From: HGM04593 sp964458275
Lineage (GTDB): Bacteria; Bacteroidota; Bacteroidia; Bacteroidales; Bacteroidaceae
Assembly: GCA_964458275.1 (NCBI GenBank)
Contig: CAYWIE010000011.1
Coordinates: 1-55,083 of the forward strand
Length of the DNA: 55,083 nucleotides
Direction: 5' to 3'
Shown here: in pieces, positions 26,960-33,985 of the stretch
Position numbering within the stretch: position 1 is the first letter of the stretch
How the letters are laid out: each line of letters opens with the position of its first letter
Notes under the pieces: model-generated
The model's input: only the letters and a program-made list of their open reading frames with translations
What the model was told of the DNA's origin: nothing
Database searches by the model: none
Translations under genes and position numbers: made by a program

Positions 26960-29455
26960 ATGAATATGTACTACAATAAAATATTAGGTGGAATAGCCGG
27001 TGATATTATCGGCTCTACCCGTGAATGGAACAATATCAAAACTGAAGATTTTGAATTGTTGCCACAAGGCAGCAACTTTACAGATGACACCGTGATGACT
27101 TTGGCTGTTGCCGAGTGGTTAATGACCGACCCCGCGCATAGCGAGAGTGCGCTTATTGAGTGTATGCAGCGTTTGGGGCGCAAGTACCCCTATGCCGGCT
27201 ACGGTGGCAAGTTTCTCCGTTGGCTTAATGCAGAAAATCCAGAACCATATAACAGTTTCGGCAATGGTTCAGCCATGCGTGTAAGCCCGATTGGCTTGTA
27301 TGCCAACTCTATGGAGGAGGCTTTGGAACTTGCCCGCATCACAGCATCCGTAAGCCACAACCATCCCGAAGGCATCAAGGGTGCGCAGGCAATTGCCGCC
27401 TGCATCTACTTGAAACGGACAGAGGAATTTGATGTGGAAGGCAAAATCAAACGCTTTGTGGAGAAGCATTTCGGATACAACCTCGACATTTACATAAGAG
27501 ACATTCGGGATGATTACTCTTTTGACGTTACATGTCAAGGAAGTGTCCCTATTGCTATAATGGCATTCCTGCAAGAGCCCCATAGTGCAGAGAAAGCTAT
27601 CCGTTTGGCTGTGTCAATGGGCGGCGATTCCGATACTATCGGATGTATGACTGCATCTATTGCAGCAACTGAAAGACCTCACACAGTCAGCGGCAGCAGC
27701 CTCTCTCATGAAATTGAAGATAAATGCCGGGCTCTTCTTCCTGCTGATTTGCTGGATATAAATGACCGGTTCCTGGCTTTTATCAATCGCCCATTACATC
27801 AATCCTATGAAGTATGTGGCAATGGTATTATCTATGCCGGAGAATATCCCGGTGACAAAAACGGCGAGTTTGCCAAACGCAAGATTGAACAGATGCATCA
27901 TTTCGGTATCCGTCACTTCATAGACCTTACCGAAGAGGGTGAACTCCGTCCTTACAGCCACTTGCTGCCAAGAGATACGACATACACCCGTTTCCCTATT
28001 GAGGATTGCGGCGCACCAAATAGCATTGAAAGCGTCCAACGCCTGTTATTGCGCATTGAGGAGCTAAAGAAGATGGATGGTTATGTGTATATACATTGTT
28101 GGGGCGGCGTAGGTCGCACAGGAACTATTGTGGCATGCTACCTATCGCAAAATCGGGAAGTTCCAGATTTGAACCACACTTTGGAGGTTCTCCGCAGGAA
28201 TTTTTCCAAGATGCCAAAATCTGCCTATAGAGTAACTCCTGAAACAAAGGAGCAGATTGACTTTATCAATCAATTTATAAATGCCGACAAACCATACAAG
28301 GAAAAGAGAATCAAACGAGTTGCCGACTCCATTCGCGGCTCGCTGATGGCAGGTGCAGCAGGCGATGCATTGGGTTACGAGGTGGAGTTCCGGAGCCGTC
28401 GTGCAATCCTTTCACGCTTTGGCGAGCAAGGTATTACCAAGTTTGCTCTTGATGATAACGGCAAAGCACTTGTCAGTGATGATACACAGATGACGCTCTT
28501 TACTGCCAACGGTCTTTTAAATACTACTCGTTTGCAGATTGAGCCACAGCATGCTATTGTTCGAGCATATATCGATTGGTATTATACTCAAATCGGCAAA
28601 AAGAACAAGATGAAAAGCTGCTGGATAAGAGACATCGATGCACTGTACTCGTTAAGAGCTCCAGGCAATACTTGCATGTCTGCTCTTGATGCCATAGTTC
28701 ATGGGGGTGAGCCCTGCAACAACAGTAAAGGATGTGGCGGCATTATGCGTGTCGCTCCCATTTCACTATTTGCTGCAGTCAGCGACAGTTTTGATGATGT
28801 CAGAGTTGCACAAATGGGGGCAGATGCAGCAGAATGTACGCATCAACACCCTCTCGGCTTCTTGCCCGCATCCTTACTTACAGTGCTGCTATATAAAGTT
28901 GTCCAGATGTCGTCGAAGCAGGCACAGGAGGAGTTCGACAGCATTGTAGCCGACACGGTCAATATCCTTGACCGCATCTATGAAGGCAAGTACGAATCCG
29001 GCAAGCAATACTTAAAGGAACTTACGGACAAGGCTGTGCGACTGGCACACTCTGCTGTTTCTGATGCCGATGCTATCCGTGAGCTTGGCGAGGGCTGGGT
29101 TGCTGAGGAGACTTGGGCTATTGCACTTTTCTGTGCAATTCGGCACATCGACAGTGTGGAAGATGCAATTATTGCCTCGGTAAACCACGACGGCGACAGC
29201 GACTCTACAGGGGCTGTTTGCGGCAACATTATGGGTGCGATTTATGGTTACGAGCATATCAAGGAGCGCAACATATTCTGCCCCGAGGGTAAGCAGTTGG
29301 AAGAAACCCTTGAACTGTCGGAGATTATCCTTGCTCTTGCAGACGACCTCTCGACGGGCTGTATCATCAGTGGGTATGCCCCTATTGACACTCCCGAAAA
29401 GCGACAGTGGTATCAACGCTACTGCGAGATGAAGCCTGCAGGTATCGGCAAATAG
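26960..29455 (+). CDS. ADP-ribosylglycohydrolase / dual-specificity phosphatase / ADP-ribosylglycohydrolase fusion
   Basis: 831 residues, three enzyme domains. Domain 1 (about 1-275) is a DraG/ARH-type hydrolase with GDIIGS (Asp15), TDDTVMT (Asp42, Asp43) and GGDSDTIG (Asp223, Asp225), the usual di-magnesium site. Domain 2 (about 280-440) is a cysteine phosphatase with the P-loop HCWGGVGRTG (Cys380, Arg386) and a candidate general acid Asp349. Domain 3 (about 455-831) is a second ADP-ribosylglycohydrolase with GDALG (Asp469), SDDTQMT (Asp507, Asp508) and DGDSDSTG (Asp744-Asp748). All active sites look intact. DraG enzymes remove ADP-ribose from proteins or small molecules. A phosphatase in the same chain suggests successive removal of phosphate and ADP-ribose, or handling of ADP-ribose phosphate; this is inference. 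No signal peptide is seen. It is the first gene of a co-directional accessory cluster. Confidence 0.92.
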   Translation: MNMYYNKILGGIAGDIIGSTREWNNIKTEDFELLPQGSNFTDDTVMTLAVAEWLMTDPAHSESALIECMQRLGRKYPYAGYGGKFLRWLNAENPEPYNSFGNGSAMRVSPIGLYANSMEEALELARITASVSHNHPEGIKGAQAIAACIYLKRTEEFDVEGKIKRFVEKHFGYNLDIYIRDIRDDYSFDVTCQGSVPIAIMAFLQEPHSAEKAIRLAVSMGGDSDTIGCMTASIAATERPHTVSGSSLSHEIEDKCRALLPADLLDINDRFLAFINRPLHQSYEVCGNGIIYAGEYPGDKNGEFAKRKIEQMHHFGIRHFIDLTEEGELRPYSHLLPRDTTYTRFPIEDCGAPNSIESVQRLLLRIEELKKMDGYVYIHCWGGVGRTGTIVACYLSQNREVPDLNHTLEVLRRNFSKMPKSAYRVTPETKEQIDFINQFINADKPYKEKRIKRVADSIRGSLMAGAAGDALGYEVEFRSRRAILSRFGEQGITKFALDDNGKALVSDDTQMTLFTANGLLNTTRLQIEPQHAIVRAYIDWYYTQIGKKNKMKSCWIRDIDALYSLRAPGNTCMSALDAIVHGGEPCNNSKGCGGIMRVAPISLFAAVSDSFDDVRVAQMGADAAECTHQHPLGFLPASLLTVLLYKVVQMSSKQAQEEFDSIVADTVNILDRIYEGKYESGKQYLKELTDKAVRLAHSAVSDADAIRELGEGWVAEETWAIALFCAIRHIDSVEDAIIASVNHDGDSDSTGAVCGNIMGAIYGYEHIKERNIFCPEGKQLEETLELSEIILALADDLSTGCIISGYAPIDTPEKRQWYQRYCEMKPAGIGK

Positions 29456-29485
29456 CAAGATGCTCTGACATGGTTGCATTTAATT

Positions 29486-29580
29486 CCAATCGGTCATTAG
29501 AAAACCAAAGGTTGTGGTTGTATTTGCAAAATGCAGAATACAAGCTATTTGCAAACAATATTCTCTAATGACCGATTTGG
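29486..29580. repeat. Inverted repeat in the fusion-229aa intergenic region
   Basis: Arms 29486-29501 and 29564-29580 match over 16 bp with one extra T, separated by 62 nt. The loop contains two TATTTGC-like sequences that could be degraded -7 elements. It may be an operator or an invertible or structured leader for the downstream genes. Confidence 0.45.
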
Positions 29581-29641
29581 GTTTAATGATAGAAATAAAG
29601 CAGCACCACACTCTATACAATAAACACTCAACAATAGAATT

Positions 29642-30331
29642 ATGGCAAAGATTTGTTTTCCACATTATAATAAAGGAGAGTTCGAATCACTTGCGGATGC
29701 ATTGAAATTCCTGATTCGTGATACCTATTCGATTTCACAATACATCTTGAGCGATATTGTGCAGTACAATACTTGTTACCGCGACTTTCTGCGTCATCAC
29801 GGCGTAGAAGAGTTGATTATACAACTAATCAAGGAGGCGCCTCAACTCAAAAAAGAGAAGATTATGCTCAACAAGCTGCGCAAGTGGGCAGCAGAGAAGA
29901 AGCTGGCTGATTACGATATTCAGTGCTACAACATCAAAGATAAGGTTACTATTCTTGGGCACACTTTTGATGGCTTGAAAGACATTCGTGAACATATCGA
30001 ACTGTACGGGCGTAAGGGATATGACGAATTGCGATGTTGGTCGCCGGCAGAGACCGTTTCATACGACGATGTGCATATTGGTCATTTCTATGATAACTAC
30101 CCTGTTTTTGACAGTTCCGATCTATGCGACGACCGTACCTATCAGAATTATATCTTTCGTACCGTTCCCATTACGGAGGAGAATATGAAAGAGGCGTTCA
30201 GTACATTTCACGGGTTCAACTTCTGTATGGTACACGAAAGCATACCTGAAGAGAATTTGCCCATTCTCTATTTTAGCGGGGAGGGCAAGTACATGCTGTT
30301 GGCAACAAAAAGAGATTGCTCTATACTATAA
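29642..30331 (+). CDS. Unknown protein of the ADP-ribosylglycohydrolase island
   Basis: 229 residues, cytoplasmic (no signal or membrane segment). The N-terminal 90 residues are predicted helical (starting MAKICFPHYNKGEFESLADAL), with a basic helix at KLRKWAAEKK. The rest is mixed and rich in Tyr/Asp, with a conserved-looking segment RCWSPAETVSYDDVHIGHFY. I recognise no family. It begins 186 bp after the fusion gene and 24 bp before the DUF1232 gene, so it belongs to the cluster. Confidence 0.7.
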   Translation: MAKICFPHYNKGEFESLADALKFLIRDTYSISQYILSDIVQYNTCYRDFLRHHGVEELIIQLIKEAPQLKKEKIMLNKLRKWAAEKKLADYDIQCYNIKDKVTILGHTFDGLKDIREHIELYGRKGYDELRCWSPAETVSYDDVHIGHFYDNYPVFDSSDLCDDRTYQNYIFRTVPITEENMKEAFSTFHGFNFCMVHESIPEENLPILYFSGEGKYMLLATKRDCSIL

Positions 30332-30355
30332 AACAACAATTAAAACTTGAATAAT

Positions 30356-30790
30356 ATGCTGATAACGATTTCACTTCTGATTCTTGCTTACTTGATTATG
30401 GGTAAGGATGTCAAGCCGCTCTTGGAGCGTGTTAAGGATATTGATTGGCGTGGAAAGATTAACGCTGTAATGGAAAAACTGCGCCCGTGGGCATTGAAGG
30501 CAGGTCGTGCGGCAACCCGCCCTCTGCTGCAGTTCTATTATGTGATGGCTGATGACAACACTTCGACCATCGACCGCGTACTTATCTACGCAGCTATTTT
30601 CTACACCATTCTGCCTATGGACTTGATTCCAAGTGTTATCTATAAGTTCCTGGGCATCCTTGATGATGGCGTGGCGATGCTTTTCGTATACAAGAAGATT
30701 AAGGACAAGATTACTCCAGAAGTCAACGCAAAGGTCGAAGATACACTCAACGAGTGGTTCGGTGTCGAGTATGAACTGGTAGAAGGATAA
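30356..30790 (+). CDS. DUF1232 (YkvA-like) membrane protein
   Basis: 144 residues from the ATG at 30356 (an in-frame TTG at 30347 is less likely). It has an N-terminal membrane helix (ITISLLILAYLIMG), an amphipathic middle and the DUF1232 signature from about residue 77: a membrane helix followed by ILPMDLIPSVIYKFLGILDD. The family is widespread and small, with no settled function. Located 24 bp after the unknown gene. Confidence 0.82.
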   Translation: MLITISLLILAYLIMGKDVKPLLERVKDIDWRGKINAVMEKLRPWALKAGRAATRPLLQFYYVMADDNTSTIDRVLIYAAIFYTILPMDLIPSVIYKFLGILDDGVAMLFVYKKIKDKITPEVNAKVEDTLNEWFGVEYELVEG

Positions 30791-30866
30791 ATAAGTACAC
30801 TAATATCTATCTAAGATGTGGTGGAACTTGGCTTTCACCGCATCTTTTAATTTCCAAAATACAGCT

Positions 30867-31310
30867 ATGAAGAATTTGGCAGAAACAGACATCAACCGCT
30901 TTATCGCGGCGCAAGGAATTCCATATATCTGCGGTTACAATCAAGCGTTAGAAGAAATAAAGAATGGCAGAAAAACCAATCACTGGATATGGTACATATT
31001 CCCACAGCTCCGTTGCTTGGGACGCAGCAGCCGGGCTCATTACTATGGAATAGCCGACCGGGACGAGGCGCAACGCTATTTAGAGCATCCTGTACTTGGT
31101 GCAAGAATCCGGGAGATTACCGGAGCCCTGCTTGAGCATAAGGATAAAACTGCATTGTCTATCTTTGGAGACATCGATGCCATTAAGGTTCGCTCCTGCA
31201 TGACAATGTTCGATTTCCTCTCTCCAAATGATATATTCGGTGAGGTACTCGACTCTTTCTATAAAAGTGAGCGTTGCGAAAGCACCATCAGAGTGATGCA
31301 ACAAGAATGA
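30867..31310 (+). CDS. DUF1810 family protein
   Basis: 147 residues from the ATG at 30867; the upstream extension to 30816 lacks family sequence. Signature residues of DUF1810 are clear: ALEEIKNGRKTNHWIWYIFP, QLRCLGRSS, YLEHPVLGARI, and DAIKVRSCMTMFDFLSP. A small soluble protein with no established activity. Its stop is 4 bp before the PP2C start, suggesting coupled translation. Confidence 0.88.
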   Translation: MKNLAETDINRFIAAQGIPYICGYNQALEEIKNGRKTNHWIWYIFPQLRCLGRSSRAHYYGIADRDEAQRYLEHPVLGARIREITGALLEHKDKTALSIFGDIDAIKVRSCMTMFDFLSPNDIFGEVLDSFYKSERCESTIRVMQQE

Positions 31311-31314
31311 GAAT

Positions 31315-31995
31315 ATGAAAATAGACTATACAACATTTTCAGAAGCAGGTAAACGGCGAGCCAATCAAGATGTTTACCGTATTATTGAGTTGCCGGAACA
31401 CAATCGGACATTGATGGTTGTTTGCGACGGTATGGGTGGCCACTCAATGGGCGATGTGGCAGCAGAGACGGTCTGCAATGCTATTAGCGAGTTCTGGGAG
31501 AAAGTACCTGAAATGCCAGATTCGGGAACAAAGGTCAGCAATGCCTGCAAAACAGCATCAGACGCACTCTATACCCGTTCACGAGTAGTTTGCCCTGTTG
31601 AAATGGGGACTACTATGGTGATGGCGAGTATTGAAAACAATATCGCAACCATTGCACATTGTGGCGATAGCCGCTGTTACTTGTTGCGTGACGGAGCGGT
31701 TGTGTACCAGACCAAAGACCACGCCGACCCTCACTGGGGCTCAGAGGTTGTAACACGATGTTTCTTCTCGATGAATCCAGAGGTTGCTGTACCCGAAGTC
31801 GCCCGCTTCGAAGTTCAGCCCGGAGACAGAATTTTTCTGTGTTCCGATGGCGTATACAAGGCGATGGCACCGCAAATACTTACAGCAAGATTGCAGGACG
31901 ACAAGCCATTGGAACAAGTCGCAGATGTGATAAAGTTCATGTGCGAAAAGTATTCGACTGACAACTATACAGGCATATTGGCAAAAATTGTCTAA
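31315..31995 (+). CDS. PP2C-type serine/threonine protein phosphatase
   Basis: 226 residues, the minimal bacterial PP2C size. Metal-binding residues are visible in NQDVYR (Asp19), CDGMGGHSMGD (Asp38), LCSDGV and TDNYTG; the GTTMVMA and HCGDSRCYLLRDG motifs are also present. It dephosphorylates Ser/Thr proteins with Mn or Mg. Stand-alone PP2C genes usually pair with a Hanks-type kinase, but none is in this cluster. Its tight coupling to DUF1810 suggests a shared function. Confidence 0.92.
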   Translation: MKIDYTTFSEAGKRRANQDVYRIIELPEHNRTLMVVCDGMGGHSMGDVAAETVCNAISEFWEKVPEMPDSGTKVSNACKTASDALYTRSRVVCPVEMGTTMVMASIENNIATIAHCGDSRCYLLRDGAVVYQTKDHADPHWGSEVVTRCFFSMNPEVAVPEVARFEVQPGDRIFLCSDGVYKAMAPQILTARLQDDKPLEQVADVIKFMCEKYSTDNYTGILAKIV

Positions 31996-32064
31996 GGAAA
32001 GTTTTGCAACATTGCCAATTACCGGCACAATGAAAAGCAATTATAACCTTATAATACGACAGAT

Positions 32065-32901
32065 ATGAATAGACTTGTTACATTCCTATGCATGATTTCA
32101 TTATTGGCTTTCCACACTTCATGCAATGACAATGCAATGGAGTTAGGAACTCCGGGCGCAGAAGTCAAAACTCGCGCAGCAGACCAAAGAGTTCAGAATC
32201 TTATCCGGCAAGCACGGGAAGGGAACGTGGAAGCATACAAATCGCTGGCATTGTGCTACCGTGATGGCGACAGTGTTGAGCAAAGTTGGCTCAATGTGCT
32301 TTGCATGTATGCAATCTATAGCCAAAAGACTGGTGGAAACTTTGAAAATATTGTAGAACTTTTTGACGAGGAGCATCCTTTCAGACTGCTTGCCGAAATT
32401 GTCGCTTCTTCATCTATCAATGAAAAAACGGAGACAAAATTGGAGCTGCTTAAACAAGTGGCGCCGACAGAAGCAAAGGCAATTGAGATTGTCAGGGAAG
32501 CAAGTTCAAAGGAAGAGATGGCAATGGCCATGAATCAAATGAGAAAGGCAGAGGATGAGGGAAGCGAATTGGCTGTCGTTTTTCAAGCGATATACTATAA
32601 TGAAGCTAAGGATAAAACAGGACAAGAAGAATGTTTGATTCGCATTTCAGAGAAACATCCGTTCTTTAATCTGCTGCTGGGGGATGTGTATATTAAAAGA
32701 TACGAAGACGGCGAAGACTTTTCCAATATTCAGAAAGCTATCGAATGTTACTATAAGGCAGATGCATACGGCATGCTTATCCCCAGATATGCCAATACCC
32801 TTTTAAGAATGTATAAGCGCTTTGGAGAGAAAGGATTGCTTAAATGCAACGATCAAGAGATGGAGCGTTTGAAGATTTTGGGCAAAAGAGTGACTGAATA
32901 A
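32065..32901 (+). CDS. Lipoprotein with Sel1/TPR-like helical repeats
   Basis: 278 residues. Signal peptide with lipobox FHTSC (Cys20). The mature chain is almost all helical with loosely repeated A-x-x-x-L-A and GNVEAYKSLALCYRDGD units as in Sel1-like repeats, including AIECYYKADAYGM near residue 230. Likely periplasmic or outer-membrane anchored and protein-binding. It is last in the cluster, 69 bp after PP2C and before a terminator. Confidence 0.75.
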   Translation: MNRLVTFLCMISLLAFHTSCNDNAMELGTPGAEVKTRAADQRVQNLIRQAREGNVEAYKSLALCYRDGDSVEQSWLNVLCMYAIYSQKTGGNFENIVELFDEEHPFRLLAEIVASSSINEKTETKLELLKQVAPTEAKAIEIVREASSKEEMAMAMNQMRKAEDEGSELAVVFQAIYYNEAKDKTGQEECLIRISEKHPFFNLLLGDVYIKRYEDGEDFSNIQKAIECYYKADAYGMLIPRYANTLLRMYKRFGEKGLLKCNDQEMERLKILGKRVTE

Positions 32902-32984
32902 GAAGCTGCAATCGTTTACAAATTGCAGGCAAGCTTGCATTTTACCCGACTGCATATCCGTTCCCATCGCCAAAACGACTAAAA

Positions 32985-33025
32985 GGACTGAAACTTCGAA
33001 AGAGAGGTTTCAGCCCTAATTTTTG
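32985..33025 (+). terminator. Terminator of the accessory cluster
   Basis: Stem GGACTGAAAC with GTTTCAGCCC (one mismatch), followed by TAATTTTT. The 360 bp between here and the ferredoxin gene hold only the 30-residue ORF and the hairpin listed separately. Confidence 0.6.
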
Positions 33026-33174
33026 CTGTCAAGAAAAGTTTACCGGAGAATCTACATTGCCCGAATGCAAACAAAAATGCAATATAACAAAATGCTTTGT
33101 CATATAAAAAGTACAATTGTCATTGAGCTTGTGTTAATATCCTGAAGCAGAAACCTTTCAAAATTTCTTCGCTT

Positions 33175-33267
33175 CTATGCGAAGTTGTTTACATATATAT
33201 AATACAGTATTACAGCTATTGCTATAATGACAGCTGATTTTGCTAAATAGTACAGTAAATTTTTCAT
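33175..33267 (-). CDS. Candidate 30-residue membrane protein
   Basis: Short ORF starting MKNLLYYLAKSA and ending YIYVNNFA: nearly its whole length is one membrane helix with a basic N terminus. A purine-rich segment precedes the ATG, and the stop codon lies within a small hairpin (CTTCG/CGAAG) followed by TTTT, as for a terminator. It is downstream of the ferredoxin on the same strand. Its size makes it easy to miss, and chance cannot be excluded. Confidence 0.45.
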   Translation of the reverse strand: MKNLLYYLAKSAVIIAIAVILYYIYVNNFA

Positions 33268-33305
33268 GATAATCTTTTAAGGGGTTCTATGAATGAAAAA
33301 AAAAA

Positions 33306-33340
33306 CAAACAAGAGCGACACGAAAGCCACTCTTGTTGTT
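33306..33340 (-). terminator. Ferredoxin terminator
   Basis: 7-bp stem (33309-33315 with 33330-33336). On the minus strand it is followed by a T-rich tract. Confidence 0.6.
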
Positions 33341-33383
33341 TTTGACAAAAATAAATCTTGAATGTTTTTTACATCTCTCGGAT

Positions 33384-33551
33384 TTATCCCTCGTGTATAG
33401 CCTCTGAGGGGCATACACCTGCGCAAGAACCGCAATCGATGCACATATCGGGGTTGATTGAATATTTTTCACCCTCAGAAATTGCACCCTGAGGACACTC
33501 ATCAATACATGTACCGCATGCTACGCAGTCGTCAGAAATTACATAAGCCAT
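33384..33551 (-). CDS. 2[4Fe-4S] ferredoxin
   Basis: 55 residues, too small for most ORF cut-offs but unmistakable: MAYVISDDCVACGTC with IDECP, then MCIDCGSC with AGVCP, giving two complete CxxCxxC...CP cluster sites in the clostridial-type arrangement. It is a soluble low-potential electron carrier for oxidoreductases such as pyruvate:ferredoxin oxidoreductase. It has its own promoter 33 bp upstream. Confidence 0.95.
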   Translation of the reverse strand: MAYVISDDCVACGTCIDECPQGAISEGEKYSINPDMCIDCGSCAGVCPSEAIHEG

Positions 33552-33583
33552 AGTTCTATAAATTTTATTGGTTTAATCTTTCG

Positions 33584-33591
33584 CAAAAATA
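33584..33591 (-). promoter_or_regulatory. Promoter -7 element for the ferredoxin gene
   Basis: Minus-strand TATTTTTG followed by C, 33 bp upstream of the ATG at 33551. Confidence 0.6.
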
Positions 33592-33884
33592 GTGCATTTA
33601 TTAAACACCTATGCCTAAAAAAAGGTTTTTAACATTTGTTAATTACCATTCCTAAACCAAAACGCAAACGCCAAAAGCCAAGGGCTAAAGGCCATATAGA
33701 AGCCGCTTTTTAAAAGCTTATACCGAATTACATATAAAAATAGGAATTCCCGCCCCACCCTATCCACCCGGCAAATTCATACGATTCATTAAAAACATGC
33801 CACAAACTGCCACTTTGTCATGCTTTAAATTTATTTTTCAGAAGAAAAGTCATAAAAACGACCAGAACGATGCAATTAATCCTT

Positions 33885-33900
33885 TTGGCACGCACTTTGT
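33885..33900 (+). promoter_or_regulatory. Sigma-54-like promoter upstream of dnaK
   Basis: TTGGCACGCACTTTGT: GG, 10 nt, then GT, close to the -24 GG / -12 GC pattern of RpoN promoters (TGGCACG-N4-TTGC) with one deviation at -12. It lies 85 bp before the dnaK ATG. No TAnnTTTG element was found in this interval. The remaining 290 bp back to the ferredoxin promoter show nothing I can name. Confidence 0.45.
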
Positions 33901-33985
33901 TTTATATACTGTGAGCGGGAGAACAAACCCCGACACAGCAAACATTTATTAAAATAGAAAAGTTATAAATAAAAAGAATAGAATT

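Noticed and set aside
33287..33505. 72-codon minus-strand frame over the ferredoxin
   Set aside because: It lies out of frame with the 55-residue ferredoxin, whose eight cysteines are decisive.
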